Shown one piece after another: positions 25,078-38,208 of a stretch of 64,000 nt of DNA. Position 1 is the first letter of the stretch. The number at the start of each line of letters is the position of its first letter. The stretch comes from Pegea sp. RAD2-039 (Eukaryota; Chordata; Thaliacea; Salpida; Salpidae), in contig JAQGEQ010000225.1 in the NCBI GenBank assembly GCA_034620365.1, positions 496,001 through 560,000 on the forward strand, in the 5' to 3' direction. Made by a program: the position numbers and the translations under genes. Under the pieces are notes generated by a model that saw nothing but the letters and a program-made list of their open reading frames with translations, ran no database searches and was not told where the DNA came from.

Positions 25078-25288
25078 TACTTTGCATTAAAATTGAAATT
25101 ATGTAATATTGTGGTTTTTGTCTGAATTTGTAAATATAAGTGATTATTTCGAATATATTGATTTAAATTACTTTTAAAATTAAACTTTAGTTAATAAAAT
25201 TGGTTTTAAAATAAAACGTAACAGATGTTTTAAAAGAAGAAATATTTTGATGTAGTGAAGATAAATTAGTAAAGAACTTGTAGTATAC

Positions 25289-25401
25289 GATCTAAAACCA
25301 CCAGTTGTACCACTAAATATAAACCCTGAGAAACCACCACCAAAACCAGAGCTAGTTGTAGTAGTTGTACCGAAACCAGTAGACGGTTTACTGAATAAAT
25401 T
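25289..25401 (-). pseudogene. FG-repeat nucleoporin-like exon fragment
   Basis: On the minus strand an acceptor (TTCCACAG, just above 25401) opens 113 nt coding for a Gly/Phe/Thr/Ser-rich stretch with FG, GF and TTTTT runs (LFSKPSTGFGT, GFGGGFSGF), ending at a possible donor GTATAC at 25288. Composition and FG spacing resemble disordered domains of nucleoporins such as NUP58, NUP54 or NUP98. No neighbouring exon on this strand was found: upstream lies a SINE (25432-25712), downstream the 3' flank of the zinc-finger gene. It is probably a stranded or dead exon. A lone exon of a gene with very long introns is the alternative. Confidence 0.4.
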
Positions 25402-25431
25402 CTGTGGAAATTTTATACATAAATAGAAGAA

Positions 25432-25712
25432 ATGGTCATGCTGTAAGCCAGGACAGAAGTTTTGGATATCAAGTTGTTGCCCATGCAGCATGATTCCACG
25501 CTAACAAGGTATACAGCGGAAGAGACGGACTGATGCGGCCCAGCTGGCGTCTCAGGAGTTGCCAGAACGATACTGAGTACAGTGACAAGCTGTCTACGAG
25601 GCTTCAACTCCGGTTTTAAATTCGGAGTTTTGCGTCTCCTAGAAGTGTTGTCATTAACCAGACTAACAAGGCCCTTCTACCCGGGTTTTTTATGGACTTT
25701 TCCTTGTCGCAA
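25432..25712 (-). mobile_element. SINE copy, headless
   Basis: Minus-oriented body with full central and 3' parts. It ends at CTTGTCGC where the tRNA head would join, so it is 5'-truncated. It sits about 190 bp past the GNAT stop codon. Confidence 0.88.
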
Positions 25713-25902
25713 AAAAAGTTTTAATAGAATTGCTAAGTCTTATACAAAACTACTAGAAGTTTTTTTTATTTTTTTTTATTTTCAAGTTACAGAAAGAAGA
25801 AATTACTACGTATGAAATCACAAAGTACAGAAAACATCATTAGTGGAATTTACGAATGAGTCAATTACAGAACATCGAACAAATAGATTTTCATGAAGAT
25901 GA

Positions 25903-27120
25903 TTATTTGAGTTTTTTCAACATTACAACAACTCGCTTATGTTCGCCGGTTATATGTGAAAATTCTGCTTTTCCTGTTGGTGGGTATATGTGGTTAGAGT
26001 AGAAAACCTCTTTTTCAATTGTGAATCCCAACTTCAAGAACAAATTGATAGATTTTTCGGATGTTGCTATAAGTGTAAGAGCCTCATAATTCAAGTCTTT
26101 TGCTTTTTGAACAATTCTAAAGAAAAATTGATAAAGTTTAAACTTGAAAGATATTCGTACAGAAAAGTCACCTTGAAGCCATCTGGTAAGCCAGTTTCTT
26201 TTTTCGGTAAGCTGCTGTTACAAAAGCAATTTGTATAATTAAATAGTTTTCAGTTCCCGCAATAGATGTCAATGGTCCTTCCAAGTGGTGAGCTAGCTAA
26301 AAAATAAAATTATAGAAAATAAAAATCAATTTGTGAGTTTTAATAAACATTTAATATTTTTACAAATATTCATTTCTTTGATTTAAACGGCCATGCTGCC
26401 AGGACAGAAGTTTTGGATATCAAGTTGTTGCCCATGCAGCAGGATTCCACTCTCCACGCCAACCAGGTATGCAGCAGAACAGAAGGACTGATGCAACTGG
26501 CGTCTCAGGAGCTGTCAGAACGATACTGAGTACAGTGACAAGCTGTCTACGAAGCTCAAACTTCGGTTTTAAATTCGGAGTTTTGCGTCTCCTAGAAGTG
26601 TTGTCACTAACTAGACTAACAAGACCCTTGTACCCGGGTTTTTTATGGACTTTTACTTGTTGCAAATATGGCTCAAACCCAGGATCTCCCGCGTGGTAGA
26701 TGGACGTTCTAAGTCAGATAATTAGATCAAATCTTAGAAGCTTACCTCTTCACAAATATTGAAATTTAATGAAAAATTGCTTTCTTGATAACTGTTAGAA
26801 TCATCAGCATGTCCTTGAGTCACAACCATGACTCCACGGACTTCTGAGTCTTCAGCTAGAATAGAGAATCCTTGAAAACTTTTCTAAAAAAAAAATAAAT
26901 TGATATAATTAAAGATTTTTGAAAATAAACTTGATAATTGTGAGTTAATTAAAACTATAAAATCTTTAAAAGTCACCTCAGTGAATCTGTTGATGTATAT
27001 AAGATTTTCTTCTTCAGTAAAAGGACAATGTGAAAATATCCATTCATCTGTAAGAAAGTCCCTAAGCATTTTAGAGACATCATCCTTTGTGGTGATAGTT
27101 CGATATACAATGTCTCCCAT
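25903..27120 (-). CDS. GNAT-family N-acetyltransferase, one apparent frameshift
   Basis: Exons in coding order: 27120-26977 (ATG), 26883-26746, 26296-26172, 25903-26115 (stop 25903-25905). N terminus MGDIVYRTITTKDD, then EWIFSHCPFTEEEN. Exon 3 holds the predicted acetyl-CoA-binding beta strand and helix start (LIIQIAFVTAAYRKKKLAYQ). Exon 4 holds ALTLIATSEKSINLFLKLGF, the classic GNAT motif B region. The layout recalls arylalkylamine/dopamine N-acetyltransferases, which acetylate amines in the cytosol; the substrate here is unknown. The Arg-x-x-Gly-x-Gly/Ala loop is degenerate (RKKKLA). Exon 3 ends in phase 2 but exon 4 is open only in phase 0. The total (620 nt) is one base short, and the conflict falls beside A-runs at 26094-26110. 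Intron 2 carries a SINE. Either a fresh pseudogene or an assembly indel. Confidence 0.75.
26389..26715 (-). mobile_element. SINE copy in GNAT intron 2
   Basis: Minus-oriented body plus a partial tRNA-like head: a diverged B box GGTTTGAGCC and ACGCGGGAGATCC, unlike the head of the 7094 copy. It lies entirely inside the intron and disturbs no exon. Confidence 0.85.
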
Positions 27121-29234
27121 ATCTATTTCATATGTTTAACTTGAAGAAATTTGATAATTAGAATTATTTTATTAATATTTCAAATATTTTGATTTAAAAC
27201 ATAAAAATTTAATTTTTTTTCTTGAAAAATTTATTATTGTATAAAATAACTAATAATATAGATTATTCATAAAAATAAACTTATTATTTTATATAACTAA
27301 ACAGATAAATATAAAACAAATAAACTTTACTTAAAATAGAAAAAGGATGTGATTGCATAAAAGAAAATTTTCAAAATAAAATATCTAAATAGTGTACCAA
27401 AAAAATTATACAAACAAATTTTGTAATATTTTCACAAATGAACAATCCCTAACATATTCACTTTCTAGAAACTTATTAGATAGAACATAAAATAGTTTAC
27501 TATCTGTAAGATGAAATCTAAAATCAAAGCTAAAATCAATTATTAATGTGTAAAATCTAACTTAAACTTGTTGAAAATCATAAACAATTTGGCTTTTTTA
27601 ACTAATAGAATAATTAATTTGTGCTTTTTCTGATATTTAAAAATTACAAATACAACAATAAAAAGATAAAAAAAAGTTAATAATTAAACACTTTTTTTTA
27701 ATATGTCTCAATAAACAATAAGCACTATTAATATTAATGGAAAGTTTGAAGTACAAAGCTTAATCAAAAATTAAAAGTTATTTATACTTTTTACTAACTT
27801 TAATTGCTATATTTATACATACAATTTTTATGAAAAGTAAAGTAAACAATGTCTTAAAAAATCAAGGTTTGTTATTCTCTGGTTTTCAATCGATAAAAAA
27901 TGATCAATAATTACAGATAGTAAATTGAATTTAGAAATTTGAAGCTAGAAAACTTAAGGAAATGTTCTTATATTATTCCATGGAAGTTTTGCTTCAATTT
28001 TAAGAAAAGTAATTGAAAAAAAAAACTCTTTAAATAATCGCCCAAATTGGATTATTCTTTTTAAAAAGGCCTTTTTTAAACAATTATTTTAACTAAAACA
28101 ATTTTTGTGAAATTAAAATAAACATCATTTTGAGATTGATTATTAGTTATATAATTTTTTAATTTTTTTTATTAGTTTTCACGTTGTATTTATGTGGAAT
28201 TTCAATTAGCATTGTTTTCCTTAGTTATACTTAACAACTTGCATACTAAGAATTAGACATTAAAGAAGATAAGATAATAATGTCTAATTTCATCTTATCT
28301 AACCTAAATTGAATCTGTTTAATTTGATGTCAAAAGAAACTCTTCAATTATGTAAACAACTTTCTAGTAACTTCTAAAAAACATCTTCTATTAAAGATTT
28401 GATCAATTAACTAAAGTATATATTATGGATAATTATCATATTTGTTTTAAAATTTTCTTGAAGTTACTTTAAAACTTTATAAAAATACAAACTATTCAAA
28501 ACTAACTCATAATTTAAAAATTATTATTGGATTCACAATTAACAGAAAGGTTTTCTACAACCCACTTGCAGACATAGACACCAAACTTTTATTTTGAGAT
28601 CATATATGAGATAATGTAATGTTTAAATCTTTTTAAATGTTCTTTTATAAAAATATTTTATGAATAAAGTTTTAAGCTTAGCTTAGTTAGTATCATCTTA
28701 AATTTCTTGATAGATTAAACTCTCTTCAAAGAACAAACAGACATTTTTGATATAGTTAATAACTATCTTATAACTATTATGTATTTTATTAAATTCATTT
28801 TAAAAAAAGATATAGTATCGAAGTGAAAATAGAGTTTAATCGTTAGGTGACGCTACAACTTTTTATAAACGGCATGTTAAGTTTTGTTTTTAAAAGATAA
28901 AAGAAGTTTTATAATTTTGAAACTTATTCTCTTGCTTATGTTTTTATTATGTTTTTTATTTTTATAAATTCTGATAATATTACTGATTGTTAAAATAAGC
29001 TGTACGTTTATTGTGTATAAAATAGTTTGTGTATTTACTATTGTTTTATATATAATATAATGTGGATAATTTTAATGTATAAAAATGATTTTAAAATTTA
29101 ATAATACTTTTTATATTAAATTACACTTTCAAGTTATTTTTTTACATATAATTAGCTATAAATTTTTGTTTCTTGGTTAACCTATAGAACTTTTTTTTAT
29201 TTTTGTCTGACTTTTAGAGAAATCTTTTTGTAAA
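27121..29234. other. Divergent intergenic region
   Basis: Between GNAT (-) and PAWR (+) starts. AT-rich with no repeats or coding signal that I can support. Both promoters presumably lie here. Confidence 0.55.
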
Positions 29235-31654
29235 ATGTCTTACATTAGAAGCACTCTCAATGATTCTGTTCCATCTTCAAGAACATATAGAAGATTAAGA
29301 GTAACTAGACAAAAAGAATCAGATACAGGTTTATATAAAGATAATCTAAAAATTTATTTTAACATTTTTAAATACTTTGAAACTTAATAAATTATAATTA
29401 TTAATTTTTATAATTTTGTAAAATAAATTTTATTTGGAAAATAAATTGTTTAAAACTAAAATAACTTAACATTTAACTTAAATAAATTCATGATTTGTTG
29501 ATTTTGTAAAACATTCTTTAAATTTTTGTGTACTTATTAGAGCCAATCAAAGAAGAGATTTCTTATAGTAGAAGAAGGGAGTTTGTATCAACACAATCAA
29601 AACCAGGTGAAGAATAATGTTTGAAATGAAAATATTTGTAAACTTTAGATATTTTCAGATACAAAGACCTCTTCTAAAAGTTCATTGGTTCAATCAATGA
29701 CAGCAAATTTTGAACGTTCTTATGCAAGTAAGTTTATATGTACTTTACACTTATTAAAATAATAAAAGTACTTCCAAAATACTTTTCTGAATTTGTTGTT
29801 GTCTAATACAAACAATTTGAAACTTTAAAATTAATTATTAAGTTTCTTTTTTACAGATTCTTCAGATTCGCCTACAAAAGGGCGAAGGAAATTGATTACA
29901 AACTATAATAGTGTAGCAACCAGTATTTCTGAAAAACCAGCTTCAGCTACCAGTTCATTTGCCAGTTCAACAAATGGTGCGTTTGATGGAAGTGAAGCTG
30001 TTTTGGATGTAAAAGAGAATAAAGAGGTTTCCAGTCGAAGTGAAAACTCCAAAAAAGCTTCAGCTTCTAGAAGAGCGAGATTACAGCGAGAAAAGAGGAT
30101 GTTAAGACAGAAACGAAGAAGCACTGGGGTTGTGTCTTTAAAAGATCTTGAAAATGAAGATGGTAGTGAAGATGATGACGTCAGTGAAGTCTTTATAATT
30201 TAAACTTGTTGTAAATTATTAATTTTTAAATCAACTTTTTTACAGACAAAAGAAGATGAAAATTTGAAGAATGAAACTCAATTAAACACAATTCAAAATG
30301 AGTTTACTTCAAATGATTCTGGGTATGTCTCTTGTTTTTACATTTTCAAGTGTTAAAACTGCTTCCACAACATTCTTTATACTAAAAACTCTTAACAATG
30401 ATTTAAACAACTCAAAATTTACTTTTAAAAAATGTTTATATATTAGCTTCAAGTCGAAAATATTTTCCTGGTAATTAAGAACAAGTATTCCATCTTTTAG
30501 TTTCAACATCCACTTTTTTTCAGAAGATCATTCACACTGAATGTAAATGTTTAATTATTTAGAATATCTAAAATAAACATTTATAGATAAAGTTTTTTAA
30601 ACTAATATTTAGATACATCACTGAAAAACTTTTTCTCTCTCAAAAATTTTCATTAAAATAATCATCCTTGAAAGACTTTATTTAATAGTTAAATTTAATC
30701 ATGAAATTATTATAGATTGTATATTTAACTGACAGATTTACAAATAAAATGTTCAAATTTCTTCGAAATAAACTTAAAATTTAATATCAAAGTCCTATGT
30801 TTCAAGTAATTCTTTTTCAAAAATGTTGTGGCTTGAATTAACAATGGAGACAATGATAGTGAGACTATTGTCATAGACTTCTTGAACAGTGTAATAAATA
30901 AAAAGAATGTAACAAATTGAACAAGTTAAATTTCATTTCAAACTACTTGTTATTTCCACTAAAGATTTCTTAAAATAATTTGTTTGTAAAATGTCTTATC
31001 CAAGTAGATAAATAAATACTGTTAAAAATTCCATCAGCAAATATTAAAAACAAATATTATTAGTGACAAGTTGTATATTCTCAATTTGAGTTTTCTCGTT
31101 TTGATATGCTTGGATAATTTTGTTTTTTTGCCCAGGGCGATATCTAATCTTAGAGTCAATAAACTTTCTATTGATGAAGATAAGAAAATAGATCAACCAA
31201 TAAAAGATTACCAACTAACTTCTTCTGTGAGTTTTCTGGTGTTTACTAATTAATTTGATGTTAAAATGTTTGATTTTTTTAGCCTAAAAAGCTCGATAAA
31301 AATAATGAAACAGAGTTGAAAGAAAAGTTGTTTTTGTCTGAAGCAAAAATTAAGAGGCTTACTGAATCAATTACTAATATGGAAAAAGTTCGTTTGTTTT
31401 AGAATCTAATATTATTTAGTTTTTAAAATGATAAATTTTTAATTTAAAAACATGTAATTTATTTCAGTAAATTTTGTTTATGTTCCACTTTAGTGAGTTT
31501 GAATAATAAAAATTTGATATTTTTTTCGAAATTAATTTTTTAGGAGTTGAACAAATTTTCTGATGAAAATCAGAACTTAAAACGGAAAAACAAACTTCTC
31601 GAAGACGAGAATAAAACGATGCTTCGGCTAATCAAAGCAAGAGGCTTTGAATGA
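29235..31654 (+). CDS. PAWR: Par-4 (PAWR) homologue
   Basis: Eight exons: 29235-29328, 29541-29606, 29659-29727, 29857-30179 (or to 30188), 30246-30322, 31136-31226, 31283-31387, 31544-31654. Total 936 nt, 311 residues; human PAWR is about 340. Exon 4 encodes a basic stretch with RQKRRSTGVV (about residue 160), the core of the SAC domain of vertebrate Par-4 including the RRST kinase site, followed by an acidic stretch as in the vertebrate protein. Exon 5 contains LNTIQNE, also a Par-4 landmark. The last two exons form a coiled coil ending in NKLLEDENKTMLRLI, matching the C-terminal leucine zipper. Known role in vertebrates: pro-apoptotic regulator that binds atypical PKC and WT1. The N terminus (exons 1-3) is Ser/Arg-rich and lacks recognisable vertebrate sequence. 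Function in this animal is inferred only. Confidence 0.85.
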
Positions 31655-33390
31655 ATCTTTTCAAATCTTTTTTATTCTTGTATGCAAATTTTACAGAAGA
31701 AGACGTTCTTGTTTGATCTGAAATTTTTTAAACTTTAATTTCATTTAATATTTTTCTATGACTCAACATCTTTCAATTAATCGGACTTGATTCAGAACTT
31801 TCTCTTTTTGTCTTCTGAATCATTCTATTTCTTTGATCGTCTTCAATTTATACAAAATTTTAGATTATGGTTTCAACTTCTTTTTAAAACTTTGTATATT
31901 TGTTATATACAGTTGGATTTGGTTTTGGTGTAATTGAATCAAATATATTTCTAATTCTTACATTTTTAAAGAAGTACTTTTATCACTTTTTTATCCCTTA
32001 TAATTAAATAAAATGTTAAATATCTTGAGAGGTGTCTTCAGGTTTTCCATATAAGGTAATCTTACAGTTTGATGGATTTGTTTTTATTTGAAACCAACTG
32101 AAATTCAAAACATTAATTATTGAAAAAGTGAAGAAAATATTTCTTATAGTTTACATTTAAATAAAACCGTTTCCAAAATACTGTTTAAAATTAAAGTTTA
32201 TGATAATTTAAAGAAGATTATTTTTAAAGATTCAAAACATTACTAACAAAATAGAAATTATAAATATTTGTTTAATGCATGGCTGTAAATGACACGTTCT
32301 ACATCTCTTATAGCAAAAAAATGAGTTCATAAATTACTTTTTAAGTTGGTGAATGTAAATTTGTTCAAAAAATAAAGTTTTATTCAATAAAAATGCGATT
32401 ATGTATCAAAATATTAGCTTAAAAATACTTTATACATTTTATAATAATATTGACATAATATTTTTATTTAGTTCCTTTATTTTAAAGATTTCAATATTAT
32501 ATCCATAAGTGTGATGTAAAGTAAAAATTTTGTTACGTATAATCTGTAGTATTTAATTTCAAACAAATTTTAAGGAGAAACAAAATTATTGCGATAAAAG
32601 CAACTTAAATAAAAAATATATTTGTTTGTAGAAAATAAAATCGATTGTTTATTTATTCCAAAAGTTTGTAAATACAAAATAAAATATATACAAATTTCTA
32701 TCAAACAAAAATTCTTATAACCAATTGAGATATTTAGTCTTATTTGTATTAAATCAAACATTTTCTACAAATCGTTTAAATATTCTTATTATTAAATATC
32801 AATTTTTCAATTTTAATTAGTTTTAAGAAAGCTAGTTTAAAGATACAGATGTTTTTTTTAGAATTAAAAAAAGATTTATCAACAGCTGGAACATTTGTTT
32901 AAAGTTGCTTTCAGTTATTGGTATTTAGAAATATCTTTTACATTTTTAAGAACCAAATTTGAGAAAATAAATAAGTTTTATTAATTTTAGAGTTAATCTT
33001 TATTTAGAAACAGTATTGTTTGATATTTACAAAAACTTATAAAGTCAGAAAATAGTTTAAATGGTAGATTAAAAAGATTTTAATAAATAATATCGATTAA
33101 AGAGACGTTTAATAAATAGTGATTAGTAAAAATATCAGCTGATGTAAAATAATCAATTAAAATGTCTATTATCAACATATCAACCATCAAAATCTTTTTA
33201 AAGTAACTTTAATCATTTTAAAGAATCTGAAACTATTAAAACTAGGAACAAATTATTTAATTTTATTTGTTGACGTAAATAATCTGATTTAATTCATTCA
33301 ATTTTTCGAATTTAATCACCACAAGTTAAAAGAATAAAAAAAAAACGAAAGAAACTTGATTAAAGTAGAAGAATATAAGATCAATTTGTT
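31655..33390. other. Convergent intergenic region
   Basis: 3' flanks of PAWR and RSPH14. AT-rich; nothing supported. Confidence 0.55.
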
Positions 33391-35047
33391 TCAGGGTTTC
33401 CAGGTTATAACTTTTTTAGCGATAACATCCGCCCTTCGTAATGAAGTATGTAATTCAGCTGTATCTTCATCTTTTTCTTCAATATATCTCAGCAAAGATT
33501 TCCTCCCTACTGGTGCTTCAGCCAAGCAAGTCAGAGCTTTAGTTGCATATAAACGAGCTTCTGAAGACTTTGACTTTGTCATTTTTTCTAAACTAGATAA
33601 TGCTCCTGCATTTAGGAAAGCGTATTTTCCTGGAAACCATTTGTCAATTTTTTTTACAAATATTTATTCTTATACCTTCAGTAGTAATTGCAATAGTCAT
33701 TATAATTCCAGCAGCTGCTGTATGGACGTCTTGATCTTTATCTTCTAGTAGCTTCACGGTGGTGGGAACTAGATAGGGATGCTTAACTGCTTCTTGCTTA
33801 CCTTGAAGAGGAACGCAAACATCCATAACACCTCGAGCAGCTTTACACCTTATATCGTTGTTTGTATGAACTAGAAGGTCCTATTTGAAAACCAAAGTTT
33901 ATTATTCAATTCGGGGAGAATGTTTGATTAGATAACAGTTTCCAAGATACTACAAGTTTTAAAATAATTCTAAACATATCTTGAATATATGTACTAGATT
34001 AAAATTCATTTTTTTAATTGTAAAAAACCTAAAAAATAGAGAACTAAAATGATAGAAGCAATTACTGACAGCAAGTATTGTAATGGCGCCACAGTTTAAA
34101 GCTTGTATAGGATTAATTCTTGAACAGTAGTGCAAAGAGTCAAAAATAAAAAGTTTGATTTCATCAAGCTCAATATTGAGTTTATGAACTAAAGCAGGAA
34201 TAAGGTTTGCTTCTATAACAGCCTGAGAACCTATAAAAAGATTTAAATAAATAATTATTTCTGTATTAGTTTTGTATTTTAGTTCAAAGCATAAATTTAA
34301 ATTATTTTAAAAACAAAATCAAATTAATGTGATTTGAATAATATAAATGTTGTATTTCTAGATAAGAATAAATCTTTTTCTACAACAAAAATGAGATAAT
34401 ATTGCAATTTAAAGAACACTTAAGACTGTTGCTGAACAGCTTAATTTTGTAATTATTATTATTATTTTTCAATGGAATATTATAAAATGAAAAATAATTT
34501 ACAAACCATTGAAAACATGAGAGATCATTTCAATTGCTTGATGTGAAAACTGTCTCACAACATCAACTTCATCATCAAATAACTAAAAAAGTTACAAAGA
34601 AATCACTAAAAAAATAGATTTATAAGTTTGAACTTACAATGGCAATTGCTGGAATAACATCATCTTTTATAAACTTTTGTCGACAAACACTGTGTTGGGC
34701 CATGATATATAGGACTTGAACCGATTTGTGACGAACAGTTTCGTTTTCATCACTTAGTAGATTTTTTAGGTTACTAACACAACCTAAGATTAATTAAACG
34801 TGTTTTAAGGATAAAGGAATCTTTTTTTATAAACAGCTTTCTTATCACCTATTTCAAGAGCATAATAAGCTTCATTTGGATCATGAACAAGATCACATAA
34901 TGACATTAAAGCTCGTTGCCTGATTATCAGCTGTTTATCTTGTAACTCTTCATTTAGTTTAGGGATCGCTCTTCTGCCAAATGCAAGAGGAGATTTTGTT
35001 GGATCAATATGTGGTGGAAGATTAAGAGAAATTCGAGAAGTTGCCAT
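33391..35047 (-). CDS. RSPH14: Radial spoke head 14 homologue (ARM repeats)
   Basis: Six exons, in coding order 35047-34849, 34783-34638, 34582-34507, 34230-34070, 33880-33676, 33629-33391. Total 1026 nt, 341 residues, close to human RSPH14 (about 348). The N terminus SLNLPPHIDPTKSPLAFGRR and the C-terminal ATKALTCLAEAPVGRKSLL are nearly family-diagnostic. In between, helical armadillo-type repeats are visible. The protein ends ITWKP. The homologue (formerly RTDR1) is a component of axonemal radial spokes and associated with motile cilia and sperm. All splice phases are consistent and no lesion is seen. Promoter elements are not obvious in the AT-rich upstream flank. Confidence 0.93.
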
Positions 35048-35812
35048 GACAACAGTTTATCTTTCTAATATTTGAAAATAAAATGATGATTGATTTAATG
35101 CGAAAATTTGACAAAAATTAGATAAGTTAAAAACACTTAAACAATTTTTTAGATAAAAATATATTTTAAATTGAAATACATAATTAAAAATGCAATTACT
35201 AACAGAATTAGAATAAAAAGTTTTCCAAAATTAATGATTTAAAATGCTCAATTTAGTTTTAAACTTTTTTGTTATAATTATTCTTTAAATTAAGCAAAAA
35301 ATATTTTTGAAAAATCTATTTTGTAGCCTAAGCAGTAGAAAAGTTAAACTCTAACCAGAAATTAAATAAATTTTTTACGGTATATACACAAGCTTGTAAC
35401 AGTTCAGATTTCGGCAATACTTTGACATTAAAACAGAAATTACAAAAATAAACTTTTATAATAAGTTTACTTTTTGACAGAGGGTATAGAAGCTTTCTAG
35501 TTTGCCTTGACAACAAATTCCCAAATAAAAATAGCGAACAAAATGGCTTTTTTATTAATACGCAAAAACTTATTATTTCTGATGACAAGAAAAACAATAA
35601 TTTGTCTTTTAATTTATCATAAGAACACTTAAATGCATAAGTTATACTTTATAAATTTAAAAATACTACAGAAAATTATTTTTCCATAAGAACTATTAGC
35701 TTCATAATACTAAACTTATTGCTTAACTAACTAATTACATACTTATTACCAAAGTGATATAATTAAATGTTTAGAATTTCAGGTGCAATATACTCGATAT
35801 ATTTTTGATTAT

Positions 35813-36127
35813 TCATTTATTTATGTATTTCAATAAATGCAAAGGAGGGTAGCTGAAGAGAGCACCTCCCGCTAACACACATTCTCACAAATAATATCTA
35901 TTAGGTTAGAAATATAGAAAGTAAAAGATGCAACACATGGCATTTCGGCAGTCCTCAAAGCATATAACAGTGAACAATTATATGGAATGTTAATTATATA
36001 AAAAAGGAAAAATCACAGTTTAGAAATGACAATGTTGGTAATAATATAAAGGTTCAACTTCTGCTTGAACAACACGAGTGATTCTGACATGATAATGTCT
36101 GATGGAAGCTGGTTCCAAGTACTAATA
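35813..36127 (-). mobile_element. LINE 3' end, about 315 bp
   Basis: Minus orientation, from the last codons of the reverse-transcriptase ORF (remnant of the FFS...WN.L...S...FK motif region) through the tail and the short-repeat end. Intergenic between RSPH14 and the MS4A-like cluster. Confidence 0.85.
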
Positions 36128-37985
36128 TTTGTCAGCAATTTTGTTCATTTAAAATTTAACTTATCAAACCAGGCATCCAAATGTGTTACCGACAATTTCC
36201 TTGTTTCTTATAAAGTAACATTTATTACTTTTCAATGTTAGTACTTTAATACAAAGTTTGTTTTTTATTTCAAAGATAATTTTTTAAAAGAACAAATAAT
36301 ATTTTACTAAACATTTTAAGTTAAGATTTTAAACTTATTATTTAGCTAAGTCTATTTGAATTTGAATATCATGATTAATTTTGAAGACTTTGAATAAAAG
36401 CCAAATATGTGAAAGGTCTAAACTCAACTGTTAATCAGCTTTACCATTCTAATAATTTAATATCGTGAAAGAAATATAATAAGTTTCAACTTTTGTTGTA
36501 ACCATATATACTCTGATTATCAAATAAATTTGTTTTAAGCCAACATCATTACTTTCCAAATAATATTATGAATTAGTATCAAGAAAAGTATAATATCTAT
36601 TTGTTTGTGTCTTGAAGTTATCAGTTAACAATTTTCATGAAGTAGTAAGTCACGTTATTCACAATTATGCTTCTAAAAATTAATATAACTAGCAATATTT
36701 CTCTGACAAAACTGCTGCAGCATTTAGCAATTAGATGATACAGACAAACTTTGATAGTTAAGTACTTTTGTATGGAGAAAAGCAAACATACCTAACAGTG
36801 ATAAAAGTCAAAAACGCTTTTTGTAACTTGCTGCTTATTTGATTAGAAAGTAACTTCAAAGAAAAGGAAGAAAACTTTTCTGGAGTACACCCAGAATGGC
36901 TGTAGTCAGTCTAAGTAGGCCATTGTAATTACGCATTAAGAAACATTGCTATTATTATATAAATATAAAAGCCAAAAGAATGTCGTCTGAACTAATTCCT
37001 GCTAATAGTGATTATGTTTTTTTGTTAATTACAAGTATAACAAGAACAGCCAAAGCGATCGAAGATTGATTCCAAGACTGAAGATGATGAATCGTGATAA
37101 ACTTTAATCAAATTTTATTCACAAATTCAATAATTAAGTCGTGATAAAAAAGAGTGGTACTTGAAACTACAAAACCTATGAAAATTTTAATAATTCTTAA
37201 AACCAGAGAAATTTTTAATCAATTTCACCAAATTGTGCAAAAGAAGCACCATAAAAAGTTCAACAATTACTGACTTTTTAACAAATTTTATATAAATTGT
37301 TTAATATATTTAGAACTTAGTAAAGTTTTTAAAATTACGTATTAGTTTTACTAATAACAGTTTTCTTTAAGACTAATACCAACAAATACTTCGTTATAAC
37401 CCGGTTAGTTTTGATTTCAAATTATTTTTAATAGTTTCCTAAAACTTTTTATATAAATTTGAAATTGGTTGGTTAACTTTCAACTTTAAAAAACTTTTTT
37501 GGAACATGTTTTTCGTGGTAAAAATTATAACTTATTCTCTAAATTAAAATAACATGTAAAACCAGCAGCACGTTTCATTAGGTAAGCACAGATCACTTCA
37601 TGTCAATTAATTGAGTATAAAAGAAGCATCCACACAATAGAAATTAGTATAGTTACTAGCTATAGTAACTGATCGTGTTCTATCTTATAAGTTTTGAAAT
37701 TTTTCTTCATTAGTCAATCAGTTAAGAGAAAAAGGTTGGAATTATCATCTGCTATATAAACAAGCATATAGATTCATAAAAATATATTTAAGATTATTTC
37801 AAAGGCAGAATAAGAACAAGTTATAAAATATCATTAATAGCTTAATAAATGAGAGACTATATTTCAGTTTGAAATACCTACTAACTATTTTAAAGGTGGT
37901 AACAGCCTTTAATATGAGTAGAGAAGTTAGTTTTATTCTTGCGTAGAGTAAGAAATTGATGAAAATATAATTGATCAGCTCATAT

Positions 37986-38208
37986 TCACACTGTGAAATA
38001 CTTCATGAAAAACTTGCTTCTTGTGGTAGAAAGTCTCAAATTTCCTCCCTTTTAAGAAGTGAAGGTGACGCATTAAAATAAGAAGAATTAAAAGTTACTT
38101 TTAACCTAAGTGAGAAGCAGCACATATTGGCAAGAAAGTCTTTAGATGAAGATGCAGAAATCGTTTTGTTCTAGAAGGTCTTACGTCATAAAAAGCTAAA
38201 CTAGCTTT
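37986..38208 (+). pseudogene. Coding-like remnant of unknown origin
   Basis: A frame with strong coding character (ISSLLRSEGDALK, LSEKQHILARKSLDEDAEI) broken by two in-frame stops (TAA after ALK, TAG after VLF). It lies upstream of the first MS4A-like gene. No family recognised. Confidence 0.35.

Noticed and set aside
29903..30124. Minus-strand open frame
   Set aside because: Antisense to PAWR exon 4.
33356..33748. 130-residue plus-strand open frame
   Set aside because: Antisense to the RSPH14 C-terminal exons.
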